From an uncultured Roseibium sp. (GTDB taxonomy: Bacteria > Pseudomonadota > Alphaproteobacteria > Rhizobiales > Stappiaceae), in the NCBI RefSeq assembly GCF_963675985.1, contig NZ_OY780958.1, positions 868,001-932,000 of the forward strand: a DNA stretch of 64,000 bases, read 5' to 3'. Positions 7,860 to 16,470 of this stretch are shown here, one piece after another. Below the pieces are notes generated by a model, which searched no databases, was not told the DNA's origin, and saw nothing but the letters and a program-made list of their open reading frames with translations. The position numbers and the translations under genes are program-made. The stretch's first letter is position 1; every line of letters begins with the position of its first letter.

Positions 7860-8911
7860 ATTCCTTCGACTATATCCGTCCGGCCTCCGTCGCCGAGGCC
7901 ATTGCGGCTGCCGCCGAGCCGGGGTCTGCCTATCTCGCCGCCGGCACCAATCTCATTGACATGATGAAGACCGGGGCCCTGCGCCCGGACCGGCTGGTGG
8001 ATCTGACCCATCTGCCCGGTCTCTCCGACGTGGAGTGGCTGGCAGATGGCGGCGTGCGCATCGGCGCGCTGGTGCGCAATGCGGATCTCGCCCATGACCC
8101 CGACTTTGTGTCCCGCTTTCCGGCGGTGGCCGAGGCGCTGCTTTCCGGCGCGTCGGCGCAGCTCAGGAACGCGGCGACCGTGGGCGGCAATCTGATGCAG
8201 CGCACCCGTTGCCGTCACTTCGCCGATCCGGCGAGCGCCTGCAACAAGCGGGTGCCGGGCTCCGGCTGCGATGCCATCGGCAGGGAGACGCGCAGCTGCG
8301 CCATTCTCGGCCATTCCGAGGCCTGCGTCGCCACCCATCCGTCCGACTTCTGCGTGCCGCTCGCCGCGCTCGACGCGGTGGTGGAAATCGCCGGAAGGGA
8401 CGGAGCGCGGGAGGTGCCGTTGGACACCTTCCACCTGCTGCCCGGCGACAGGCCGATGCGGGAAACCATGCTGGAACCGGGCGACCTGATCACCGGTCTG
8501 CGCCTGCCGGCGGAGGCGGTGCGTTTCAGCGCCCATTCCCGTTACCTGAAACTGCGCGACCGCACGTCCTATGCCTTCGCGCTGGTCTCGGTTGCTGCCT
8601 GCCTGACCATCGAGGCGGGCGAAATCACCGAAGCGAGGATTGCCCTCGGCGGGGTGGCGGCCAAGCCCTGGCGGGCGAAGGCGGCGGAACGGCTGCTGAT
8701 CGGGGCCGCTCCGGGGCCGGAAAGCTTCTGGCAGGCGGCCGAGGCCGCGCTCGAGGATGCCAGACCGGTGGGTGACAACGCCTTCAAGATCGCGCTTGCC
8801 GGGCGGATCGTCACCCGCGCCCTGAAAGCCGCGGCCGCCGGAACCCCGGCGCGCATACCGGCTCTGCCCGGCTCCGTCCATGTTGCCAATGGAGATCCTG
8901 CCCATGTCTGA
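7856..8911 (+). CDS. FAD-binding subunit of a PaoABC-like molybdenum hydroxylase
   Basis: The protein has 351 residues. The start ATG at 7856 overlaps the upstream stop (ATGA); the longer open frame upstream is a shadow. The FAD-binding loop is seen as YLAAGTNLIDMMK (residues 26-38) and ATVGGNLMQRTRC (107-119). The extra cysteine-rich loop with Cys119, Cys129, Cys138, Cys148 and Cys157 (NKRVPGSGC, LGHSEAC) is typical of the PaoB/YagS type, where it carries an additional Fe-S cluster. This makes the PaoABC aldehyde oxidoreductase subfamily more likely than classic xanthine dehydrogenase. Confidence 0.9.
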   Translation: MNSFDYIRPASVAEAIAAAAEPGSAYLAAGTNLIDMMKTGALRPDRLVDLTHLPGLSDVEWLADGGVRIGALVRNADLAHDPDFVSRFPAVAEALLSGASAQLRNAATVGGNLMQRTRCRHFADPASACNKRVPGSGCDAIGRETRSCAILGHSEACVATHPSDFCVPLAALDAVVEIAGRDGAREVPLDTFHLLPGDRPMRETMLEPGDLITGLRLPAEAVRFSAHSRYLKLRDRTSYAFALVSVAACLTIEAGEITEARIALGGVAAKPWRAKAAERLLIGAAPGPESFWQAAEAALEDARPVGDNAFKIALAGRIVTRALKAAAAGTPARIPALPGSVHVANGDPAHV

Positions 8912-11162
8912 GATCACACCCCTTCCAACCGCCATGCCGACGCGCATGGGCTCCAATTCCGGCCAGCCGGTGAACCGGCGCGACGGCATTTTGAAAGTCA
9001 CCGGCCGCGCGCCTTATGCCGCCGATGCCCGGCCCGAGGGGCTGTTGCACGCGGTCTACGCCGCAGCCACCATCGGCCGGGGCCGGGTCACGAGCCTCAA
9101 CGTGGACGCGGCAAAGGCCCATCCGGGCGTGGTGGAGGTGATCACCCCCGCCAACAGGCCGCCGCTCGCCCAGGACCCGGACGACAAGCCCGGCTTATTC
9201 TCCTTCCGCGTCGAGGTGCTTCAGGACGACACCGTCCGCTATGCCGGACAGCCGATCGCGCTGGTGGTCGCCGAAACGCTTGAGGCGGCAACGGAGGGCG
9301 CGGTGCTGCTGGCTCCGACCTATGAGGCCGAACCGGTTCTGGCCGGGCTCGATCTGGAGCCGTTCGTGCCGGAAAGTGTCGGCGTCGGCATGCCGCCAAG
9401 CGTGGCGAAAGGCGATGTGGAGGCCGGGCTTGCCTCCGCCGTCCACCGGGTGGAGGAAACCTATGAGACCCCGGCGCAGTATCACAACGCCATGGAGCCG
9501 CATGCCATCGTGGCGGACTGGGACGGGGGCCGACTGACCCTGGACCTGCCCAACCAGGCCCCGGTGATGTCGGCGGCGGGCTTTGCCGGCTGGTTCGACA
9601 TTCCGCCGGAAAACGTGCTGATCCGTACCCCCTTCATCGGCGGCGGCTTCGGCTCCAAGGCGATCATAACCGGGCCACAGATCCTGACCATCCTGGCGGC
9701 GAAAATGCTGGATCGGCCGGTAAAGCTGGTCCACAGCCGCAAGCAGATGTTCGGTCCCGTCGGCCACAGGGGCGCGACCCGGCAGACCGTCCGGCTCGGC
9801 ATGGACGGGGAGGGCAGGCTGACGGCGCTTGCGCACCATTCCATCGCCGCGACCAGCAGCTTCGACGAGTTCATCGAGCCGGCGGCGGCCAGCTCCATGA
9901 CCGCTTATGCCAGCCCGGCGCTATCGGCCAGCCATGAGGGGGTGCGTAACAACATCGGCACGCCGGGGCCCATGCGCGCGCCGGGCAAGGCGTCGGGCAC
10001 GGCCGCCCTTGAGGTCGCCATCGACGAGGCGGCGGAGGTCTGCGGCATGGATCCGCTCGATTTCCGCCTCGCCAACTATGCCGAGACCGATCCGATGACC
10101 GGCAAGCCCTGGTCGTCCAAGGCGCTGCGTGAGTGTTACGCGGAAGGGGCGAAGGCCTTCGGCTGGTCGACCCGGCCGCTGGCGCCGCGCCAGATGCGGG
10201 ACACCGACGGCATGCTGGTCGGCTGGGGCATGGGCACGGCGGTGTTCCCCTGTCCGATGTTCGCGGCGGAAGCCCGCGCCACATTGCGCGCCGATGGAAC
10301 AGGCCTGGTGGAAACCAGCCTGATCGACATGGGGCAGGGAGCCTGGACGTCGCTCGCCCAGATCGCGGCGGACGCGCTCGGGATCGACATCGACCAGCTG
10401 GAGCTGCGCGGCGGGGCGTCCGACCTGCCCGACGGCGGCATTGCCGGCGGTTCGGGCCACACGGCAACGGCGGGGATGGCGATCGAGGGGGCGGGCAGCG
10501 ATGCGGTCGCCAAACTCGCCGAAATAGCCACCGCCGATCCGGCCTCGCCGCTGTTCGGCGCCGGCAATGCCGGGGTGGTCGCCAAAGACGGCCGGCTCCA
10601 CCGGGCCGACGACGACAGCCGCAGCGAGGCCTATACGGAGATCCTCGCACGTGCGGGGCGGTCCGGCGTCGAAGGCAACGGCAAGGGCGCGCGGGATCCC
10701 TCAGTTGCGGAAGACTATGCGCTCCAGGCCCATGGGGCGGTCTTTGCAGAGGTGAAGGTCGATCCGGATCTCGGCCAGACCCGGGTCAGCCGGCTCATCG
10801 GGGCATTCGCGGCGGGCCGCATCATCAACCCTCATCTGGCGCGCAGCCAGTATCTGGGCGGCATGATCTGGGGCCTGTCCTTCGCGCTCCATGAGGCAGC
10901 CGACCTCGATCCCCGCACGGGCCGCATCGGCAACGCGGATCTGGGTGAATACCACGTGCCGGTCAACGCCGACGTGCCCTCCGTCGAGGCGCTGCTGATC
11001 CCGGAGGAGGATGCCCACATCAATCCGCTCGGCATCAAAGGCGTCGGCGAGATCGGCATTACCGGTACGGCCGGCGCCATCGCCAACGCCATCTATCACG
11101 CCACCGGCGTCCGGGTGCGGAAGTTCCCGGTCCGGCTGGAGGATCTGGTGACGGTGATGTGA
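8904..11162 (+). CDS. Molybdopterin-binding catalytic subunit of a PaoABC-like hydroxylase
   Basis: The protein has 752 residues. The ATG at 8904 is preferred over the upstream in-frame ATG at 8880 because it is preceded by GGAG at a suitable distance and overlaps the previous stop by only 8 bases. The large-subunit architecture is visible: an N-terminal a/b hammerhead region (GRAPYAADA, GLLHAVY), FIGGGFGSKA, PGPMRAPG, and KGVGEIGITGTAGAI with the catalytic-type Glu near residue 716. It should hydroxylate or oxidise an aldehyde or N-heterocycle. The gene order Fe-S, FAD, Mo equals paoABC. No PaoD/XdhC-type maturation gene is visible in the window. Confidence 0.9.
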   Translation: MSEITPLPTAMPTRMGSNSGQPVNRRDGILKVTGRAPYAADARPEGLLHAVYAAATIGRGRVTSLNVDAAKAHPGVVEVITPANRPPLAQDPDDKPGLFSFRVEVLQDDTVRYAGQPIALVVAETLEAATEGAVLLAPTYEAEPVLAGLDLEPFVPESVGVGMPPSVAKGDVEAGLASAVHRVEETYETPAQYHNAMEPHAIVADWDGGRLTLDLPNQAPVMSAAGFAGWFDIPPENVLIRTPFIGGGFGSKAIITGPQILTILAAKMLDRPVKLVHSRKQMFGPVGHRGATRQTVRLGMDGEGRLTALAHHSIAATSSFDEFIEPAAASSMTAYASPALSASHEGVRNNIGTPGPMRAPGKASGTAALEVAIDEAAEVCGMDPLDFRLANYAETDPMTGKPWSSKALRECYAEGAKAFGWSTRPLAPRQMRDTDGMLVGWGMGTAVFPCPMFAAEARATLRADGTGLVETSLIDMGQGAWTSLAQIAADALGIDIDQLELRGGASDLPDGGIAGGSGHTATAGMAIEGAGSDAVAKLAEIATADPASPLFGAGNAGVVAKDGRLHRADDDSRSEAYTEILARAGRSGVEGNGKGARDPSVAEDYALQAHGAVFAEVKVDPDLGQTRVSRLIGAFAAGRIINPHLARSQYLGGMIWGLSFALHEAADLDPRTGRIGNADLGEYHVPVNADVPSVEALLIPEEDAHINPLGIKGVGEIGITGTAGAIANAIYHATGVRVRKFPVRLEDLVTVM

Positions 11163-11173
11163 GGAAAAGACTG

Positions 11174-11205
11174 CCGGCGGCGCTTGTCAGTGGAGGCGCC
11201 GCCGG
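11174..11205. terminator. Strong GC hairpin between convergent operons
   Basis: CCGGCGGCGC (11174-11183) and GCGCCGCCGG (11196-11205) form a perfect 10-bp stem with a 12-nt loop. It lies between the end of the molybdenum-subunit gene and the convergent end of the ABC permease gene. There is no T-run, so if it terminates it does so inefficiently or in both directions. Confidence 0.4.
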
Positions 11206-11238
11206 TGGTCATGAAATATGAAGCAAGAGAGGGATCGT

Positions 11239-12015
11239 TTACTTTCCGCCCCAGTGGACGAAGCGGCGTTCCAGAATGATGAAAAGCAGGTTGAGCCCGT
11301 ATCCCAGAGCACCCGAGGCGAAGATCGCCGCGTACATCTCCGGCATGTCGAAGATCATCTGGGCGTTGATGATGCGCTGTCCGAGGCCGTCGGTGGAGCC
11401 GATGAACATTTCCGCGACAATCACGATGACGAGTGCGATGGAAATGCCGGAGCGCATGCCGACGAAGGTCTGCGGCAGGGATTCCCAGATGGTGACGTCG
11501 GTCAGGATGCGGAACTTCGAAGCGCCCATGACACGGGCCGCGAGCTGGCGCTGCTTGCGGGCGTTCATCACCCCGTAGGCGGTGTTGAACAGAATGATCA
11601 GCGCCGCGCCGAAGGCGGCCACGGCGATCTTGGCTTCCTCGCCGACCCCGAACATGACCAGAAACAGGGGGAAGAGGGCAGACGCGGGCGTTGAGCGGAA
11701 GAAATCGATGGAAAACTCCACCGAGCGGTAGATCGTTTCCGAGGAGCCGAGGAACACACCGATCGGCACCGCGACGATGATGGCGATGACGAAGGAGACG
11801 GTGGTGCGGACGATGGTCTGGGAGAAATCGTGCCAGAGCGTGCCCTCGGTCAGGCCGTAAATGAAGGCGTGCCAGGATTCCGCCGGGGAGGGCAGCAGCA
11901 CCGGGTCGATCAGCCTGCCCGCGCTTGCCAGCCACCACAGCAGGACGAGGAAGGCAGCGCCGATCAGGGGCTGGATCTGGCGGATGAATTTGGCGGTTTT
12001 CGTGTTCTTGTTCAT
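11239..12015 (-). CDS. ABC transporter permease, NitT/TauT (SsuC-like) family
   Basis: The protein has 258 residues and about six transmembrane segments. The EAA-type cytoplasmic loop is seen around MGASKFRILTDVTIWESLPQ, and the start is fixed by an ATGA overlap with the ATPase gene. The family imports small organic anions such as taurine, sulfonates, nitrate, or pyrimidine and thiamine precursors. It is the last gene of a five-gene operon with the ATPase, the binding protein, the FAD monooxygenase and the ring-opening amidohydrolase, so it probably imports the substrate of those enzymes. Confidence 0.88.
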   Translation of the reverse strand: MNKNTKTAKFIRQIQPLIGAAFLVLLWWLASAGRLIDPVLLPSPAESWHAFIYGLTEGTLWHDFSQTIVRTTVSFVIAIIVAVPIGVFLGSSETIYRSVEFSIDFFRSTPASALFPLFLVMFGVGEEAKIAVAAFGAALIILFNTAYGVMNARKQRQLAARVMGASKFRILTDVTIWESLPQTFVGMRSGISIALVIVIVAEMFIGSTDGLGQRIINAQMIFDMPEMYAAIFASGALGYGLNLLFIILERRFVHWGGK

Positions 12016-12863
12016 TTGCGCACCTCGCGCTGGAAGATTTCCAGGCTGCGGGTCTTCACGTCGATAAAGTCCGGGGTCAGGGTCGTCTCCGCGGTCCGGG
12101 GGCGCGGGGCGTCGAACATCAGCCGGTCGGCGACCTGGGTCGGCTTCTTGGTCAGAAGCAGGATCTCGTCGGCGAGCGCGACGGCCTCGTCCAGATCGTG
12201 GGAGACGAGCAGCGTGGTCACCTGTAGCTCGGTCAGGACCTTCTGCAACTTGTCGCGCAAAAACAGGGTCATCTCGTAGTCGAGCGCGGAGAAGGGTTCG
12301 TCGAGGAACAGCACTTCCGGATCCACGACCAGTGCCCGCATGATGGAGACAAGCTGCTGCTGTCCGCCGGAGAGTTCGTACGGATAGCGGTTCAAGTCGA
12401 TCTTGACGTCAAAGCTCTCCAGGAGGTGCTCCACCCGCCGGTCGCGCTCCGCCTTGGAGAGGTTCAGGAACTGCAGCGGATAGCGAATGTTGTCGATCGC
12501 CTTAAGCCAGGGGAAGACCGCTTCCCTGTAATTCTGGAATACATAGCCGATGCGGGTTTCCCGCGCGGTCTTGCCGTCGAACAGGATCTGGCCGGCGTCA
12601 TAGTCCATGATGCCGGAGATCATGTTGATCAAAGTGCTCTTGCCGCAGCCGTTGGGGCCGAAGACGGAGATGACCTTGGCCTTCGGGATGTCGAGGTCGA
12701 AATCCTGGTAGAGGACGACATCGTCGAAGGTCTTGGTCAGGCCGCGTACCGTGATGTGGGTTCCCTTGGGAAACCAGCGCAAACGATCCGGGTCGGCTGG
12801 CGGCGGTGCCTGATGCACCGCCGTTTCGCCTGTCATGCCTTGTTGTTCGACGGGCACTCTCAT
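12012..12863 (-). CDS. ABC transporter ATP-binding protein, NitT/TauT family
   Basis: The protein has 283 residues. The Walker A motif is GPNGCGKSTL, the signature is LSGGQQQLVSIMRAL, Walker B is VLFLDEP, and the switch is LLVSHDLDEAVALAD. An N-terminal extension of about 30 residues precedes the nucleotide-binding domain. The start at 12863 is supported by a 4-base ATGA overlap with the preceding binding-protein gene. It energises the permease encoded downstream. Confidence 0.9.
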   Translation of the reverse strand: MRVPVEQQGMTGETAVHQAPPPADPDRLRWFPKGTHITVRGLTKTFDDVVLYQDFDLDIPKAKVISVFGPNGCGKSTLINMISGIMDYDAGQILFDGKTARETRIGYVFQNYREAVFPWLKAIDNIRYPLQFLNLSKAERDRRVEHLLESFDVKIDLNRYPYELSGGQQQLVSIMRALVVDPEVLFLDEPFSALDYEMTLFLRDKLQKVLTELQVTTLLVSHDLDEAVALADEILLLTKKPTQVADRLMFDAPRPRTAETTLTPDFIDVKTRSLEIFQREVRK

Positions 12864-13843
12864 TCCTTTTCCAGAAGGTCTTCGGCCTTGACCGGTTTGG
12901 CAACAACGCCGAGGTCGACGCCGATCTCGATGAATTTCTGGAAATCCTCGATCTGCTTTTCGCTCAGGTCCTTGGCCATCACGAAATGGGCGAGCGGAAC
13001 CGTGTCGACCAGCTTCGGATTGACCCGCATGTCTTCCGCCATATAGGCGCGGGCGGTCGGGTCGTCGTTCGCATCCGCAGTTGCCTTCGCCCAGGCCTTG
13101 GCGAAACGTGCGGTGACGTCCGGGCGTTCGGACAGCATCTTGCCCGAGACGGCAGCACCGGCGGCATAAGCCTCGGCTTCTTCGTCCTTGAGCAGGTACT
13201 TGGAGATGACGCCGGTTTCCAGACGCTTCGCGATCCCCTGATCGATCATGGAACTGGCGAGCGCCTCGAGGGTGAAGCCGCCGTCGAATGTGCCGCCCTT
13301 CATGGCGCCCATGTGGTTGCCCATGCCCTGTTCCTGAATGGTAAAGTCCGTGCCTTCCTTAAGGCCGGCGGCTGCCAGAACCGCCTTGGCGGCGCCAAGG
13401 TTTGCCGGGCCGGGCGCGGAGAACAGCTTTGCGCCTTTCAGGTCCGCGACCGTTTTCGCAGTGCTGTCGGGTGCCACCACGAACTGCTCCATGATGTATT
13501 CGGCGTTCTGACCGTTCAGCGCGATGAACTTGAGCGTGCCGGGACGGCGGGCGACGATGTTGGCGCCTTCCAGGGTCACGACGTTGGACGCGACGTCGAT
13601 GTCGCCGGTCACCAGTGCCTGGACGATCAGCGGGTGGGTTCCGATGACGATGGTTTCGACCTCGATGTCGACCTCATCGAAATAGCCCCGCTTCAGGCCA
13701 ACATAGTAAGGCAGGGCGGAGCTGGCGCTGAAGACACCGACTTTGACCTTGTCGGCTGCGTGGGCGGTGATCGTGCCGCAGGCGGTTGCGGCCAGGATCA
13801 GACCGGCGGTCACCAGCCTCTTGAAGGAATTGGTCTTGTTCAT
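12860..13843 (-). CDS. ABC transporter substrate-binding protein, NMT1/SsuA-like
   Basis: The protein has 327 residues with an N-terminal signal peptide (basic MNKTNSFKR, a hydrophobic stretch, then AHA-AD at about residues 27-30). The mature part begins KVKVGVFSASSALPYYVGLKRGYFDE, the characteristic opening of NMT1/SsuA-type periplasmic binding proteins. A typical EGANIVARRPGTLKFIAL segment follows. It should deliver an organic nitrogen or sulfur compound to the permease. Position in the operon with a ring-opening amidohydrolase suggests an N-heterocyclic ligand, which is inference. Confidence 0.88.
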   Translation of the reverse strand: MNKTNSFKRLVTAGLILAATACGTITAHAADKVKVGVFSASSALPYYVGLKRGYFDEVDIEVETIVIGTHPLIVQALVTGDIDVASNVVTLEGANIVARRPGTLKFIALNGQNAEYIMEQFVVAPDSTAKTVADLKGAKLFSAPGPANLGAAKAVLAAAGLKEGTDFTIQEQGMGNHMGAMKGGTFDGGFTLEALASSMIDQGIAKRLETGVISKYLLKDEEAEAYAAGAAVSGKMLSERPDVTARFAKAWAKATADANDDPTARAYMAEDMRVNPKLVDTVPLAHFVMAKDLSEKQIEDFQKFIEIGVDLGVVAKPVKAEDLLEKE

Positions 13844-13893
13844 GATAGGTCCCTGTTTCTGGAAGTTGTCTCTGTCCCCGGGCCTTCGGCCTG

Positions 13894-15120
13894 TCAGCCG
13901 GCGGCGCGTTCCTCCTCGGGACGAGCCGAGCCGATCGTTCCTATGTCGTTGTAAAGTCTCTTGAGTTTTTCCAGGAACGCCGGACTTCTTTTCTTCAGTG
14001 TCCCTTCCACCGGATCCGATCCGGCCAGAAGGGTGTCGCTCGCTTCAAGCGAGAATTCCATGACGAAGCGGATGCGCTCGGAACGCGACGCCTCGATGGC
14101 GGCCAGCCAGCTGCGGACGTCGGTGTCGCCGGCGGCCATGCGGTTTTCGATGGCCGACAGGGCGGCGCAGGCACCTTCGATGGCTTGTGTGGCGCCCTGT
14201 CCGAGGGTCGGCACCATGCCGTTGGAGCTGTCGCCGAGATAAAGGACGTTGGCGTCCGGCTCGCAGTGCCGCGCCTCGGATTCCTGGATCCGGGCCCAAT
14301 GCAACTCGCTGTCTGGCGAACAGATCGTGTCGATCATCCACTTTGCCTGGTCGCTCGGAGGCGCGGAACGCGGGGTATAGGCGGCGCGCAGGGCTTCGGC
14401 TGTTTTCAGCTCGTCCGGCGTTTCGCCGTCCAGCGGGATCGGGAAAGTACCGGCGATGTAGATGTGGCCGGGCGGCACCCGGTAGGCGAGCAGCCGGTTC
14501 GGTCCGTTGAACCACTGTTCGTAGTCGGTGATCAGGCCGTCGCTGGTGTCTGGAATGAGCGTGCGGAAGATTGCGACGCCGATCTGGCGGGAATTCACGC
14601 CGCCGGCAAAGATATTGCGGGTCTGGGAAAACCGGCCGTCGACGGCGATGAGCAGATCGATGTCGGTCAGTTCGTGCGCGCCGTCCTTGTCGCTCCAGCG
14701 CACAAAGGTCTTGCCGGAGCCGTCGGCGGTCTTGCCCATCTCCTCAACCGTGCAGCCATAGCGGATCAGGCCTTCGGCCGACTCCCGCAGCACCCGGTAA
14801 AGTTCCGACCAGCGCAGGCGCCAGCCGTTGCTGGGAGAGACATCTTTCAGCGGCAGGTCGAACAGGACCGTTCCGTCTGTGAGCGAAACGCGCCAGTTCT
14901 TCCATTCCAGCGAGGCGTCGTCGATGAGCCCGGCCAGTTCCGGATCGGTGGCCCTCAGGGCCTGGACCGCGTTCGGGCCGATGTTCAGGCCGGTGCCGCT
15001 TTCCGCGTGGTCGCCGGGTTCGACCCGTTCCAGGCAGTGGATTTCCAGACCGGGCATGCGAGACAGGCCACGTGCGATGACACATCCGGCAACCCCTGCT
15101 CCGATGATGACAACCCGCAT
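13894..15120 (-). CDS. FAD-dependent aromatic/heterocycle monooxygenase (class A)
   Basis: The protein has 408 residues. The start MRVVIIGAGVAG at 15120 is chosen over longer open sequence because the FAD-binding GxGxxG motif begins at residue 7. Other motifs are the DG motif (LIAVDGRFSQTR) and the GD motif (YLGDSSNGMVPTLGQGATQAIEGA). It belongs with salicylate, 6-hydroxynicotinate and urate (HpxO)-type hydroxylases, which use NAD(P)H and O2. The start lies 2 bases after the amidohydrolase stop, so the two are cotranscribed. The likely role is ring hydroxylation of a heterocycle or of a product that the amidohydrolase opens. Confidence 0.87.
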   Translation of the reverse strand: MRVVIIGAGVAGCVIARGLSRMPGLEIHCLERVEPGDHAESGTGLNIGPNAVQALRATDPELAGLIDDASLEWKNWRVSLTDGTVLFDLPLKDVSPSNGWRLRWSELYRVLRESAEGLIRYGCTVEEMGKTADGSGKTFVRWSDKDGAHELTDIDLLIAVDGRFSQTRNIFAGGVNSRQIGVAIFRTLIPDTSDGLITDYEQWFNGPNRLLAYRVPPGHIYIAGTFPIPLDGETPDELKTAEALRAAYTPRSAPPSDQAKWMIDTICSPDSELHWARIQESEARHCEPDANVLYLGDSSNGMVPTLGQGATQAIEGACAALSAIENRMAAGDTDVRSWLAAIEASRSERIRFVMEFSLEASDTLLAGSDPVEGTLKKRSPAFLEKLKRLYNDIGTIGSARPEEERAAG

Positions 15121-15122
15121 TT

Positions 15123-16271
15123 TCAAACTCCTGTTTCCTGTTCCGGCGGCGCCGTGCCTGCCGCGTTTTCTGCGATCACGGCAATCAGTCCGCCGCCATC
15201 GGGTCCTTGATGCTCCGCGCCGCCGGAGACGAAAATTCGGGTATCGCCGACGACACTGGCGACCACCCCGCCGACCGCGCCGCGGATGTGGCGCTGGGGG
15301 TCGATATCCGTGTCGTTCAGCATTGTGTGGCGCTGGCCGTGGATCCGGCCGCTGCGGTCCGGTTCCGCCTTGACGAGCACGCCCCGGATCCTGTCGCGCT
15401 CGGCGGCATTGACCTGCGACTGGGCCGATAAACCCAGATCGCCGAGAACGGCCTGGACGGCGGCCAGGTCGATGGCATCCTCCATGGCGCGATGGGAGAT
15501 GCGCAGGTTGCCCGACCACTTGCCGCTGTTGCCGAGCACGATGACCTCATTGGCCTCAACCTCGACACCGGAGGAAACGCTGGCGCGGTCGCAGTAATGG
15601 TTGAAATCCTGCAGGAACAATGAGGCCGTCAGAGCCTCGGACGTGATGTCGCCCAGCGCCAGAGCCACGCCGAAGGCGCCGGCGGCGCGGGCAAGGGCCA
15701 TGGACTGGCCCGCGCTCGTGGCCGGCAGCGGCAGGCCCTTTTCCCGCAGCCCGGCGATGCGCTCGGACGTCAGGCATGGGGCCTTCACCTGAACGAAATG
15801 GACATCCTCGATGGTCTCGATCCCGGCATCGACAATCGCCGCTTTGACGGCCTCGGCGACGCTGAGCGCATGGTCTCGCGTGCCGACATGCCGGTGATCG
15901 AGCACCGGCGAGAAAGCCTTGCCGATAGCAAGGGCACCGGTTCCGGGCGCATCCGTTTCCTTGCGGCAGAACACGAGGTAATGGGGCGACAGGACCCCTT
16001 CGGTGCCGCCGGACAGGATGCAGGGCAGGCGCCGGGCCAGAACTTCCGCGGGTTCGTTCAGGTGTCCCGACAGCATGGTCATCAGCCGGTCGGTGAAATA
16101 GCCGCGGGTGAAGTCGTTCACGCCGCCATTGCCTTCGGTCTTGCCGATGAAGGCCACGATCTGGTCCGCGCGGACCTCGCCGCTGTCGATCAGGGTCGCC
16201 AAGGCCGAGACATCGCCGGGGTGGTCCATGGTGAGTTTGAAAACGTCCGCCTGCAAGAAAAGCCATCCCAC
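15123..16271 (-). CDS. Ring-opening amidohydrolase, barbiturase/cyanuric acid hydrolase family
   Basis: The protein has 382 residues. GTG at 16271 is taken as start; TTG a few codons later (LQADVF) is an alternative, and the first family strand (ADVFKL) requires one of these. The three-repeat fold of AtzD/barbiturase is evident: FIGKTEGNGGVNDFTR, ILSGGTEGVLSPH, then SVSSGVEVEANEV with VLGNS, then the third-repeat VSGGAEHQGPDGGG. The paired Ser residues in LSGGTEG, SSGVE and VSGGAE match the catalytic Ser positions of the three repeats. Known members hydrolyse cyanuric acid or barbiturate. Which ring is opened here is not decidable from sequence alone. Confidence 0.88.
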   Translation of the reverse strand: MGWLFLQADVFKLTMDHPGDVSALATLIDSGEVRADQIVAFIGKTEGNGGVNDFTRGYFTDRLMTMLSGHLNEPAEVLARRLPCILSGGTEGVLSPHYLVFCRKETDAPGTGALAIGKAFSPVLDHRHVGTRDHALSVAEAVKAAIVDAGIETIEDVHFVQVKAPCLTSERIAGLREKGLPLPATSAGQSMALARAAGAFGVALALGDITSEALTASLFLQDFNHYCDRASVSSGVEVEANEVIVLGNSGKWSGNLRISHRAMEDAIDLAAVQAVLGDLGLSAQSQVNAAERDRIRGVLVKAEPDRSGRIHGQRHTMLNDTDIDPQRHIRGAVGGVVASVVGDTRIFVSGGAEHQGPDGGGLIAVIAENAAGTAPPEQETGV

Positions 16272-16357
16272 TTGAACTGTTGTTTCGCCTCACAGGTTGG
16301 AGGGAAAGACAGTCCCGGCATAGGTCAAAAAAACACTCATGGTGAGAGCAAAATGTG

Positions 16358-16382
16358 TGCACTCTTGCTTCGAGAGAATGCA
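16358..16382. promoter_or_regulatory. Dyad upstream of the amidohydrolase operon, candidate LysR site
   Basis: TGCACTCT at 16358-16365 pairs with AGAATGCA at 16375-16382 with one mismatch, in the 199-base gap between lysR and the amidohydrolase start. LysR regulators bind interrupted dyads of this size upstream of their targets. Both genes lie on the minus strand, so this would be a tandem rather than a divergent arrangement. Assignment is positional inference. Confidence 0.35.
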
Positions 16383-16470
16383 GACGGAGTGGTGATGGAG
16401 GTGTCTTGAGCGGCGAAGGCAACCCTTGATATGCATCGCTTTTGAGGACGATGCCTTTGGCAGGATCTGC

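Noticed and set aside
7820..9001. 393-residue open frame on the minus strand
   Set aside because: Antisense to the FAD and Mo subunit genes of the hydroxylase. Composition is shadow-like.
12806..13954. 382-residue open frame on the plus strand
   Set aside because: Antisense to the NMT1-like binding-protein gene, with no family-like motif.
15121..15519. N-terminal extension of the FAD monooxygenase frame
   Set aside because: The GxGxxG motif starts at residue 7 of the ATG at 15120, and the extension overlaps the amidohydrolase gene in another frame.
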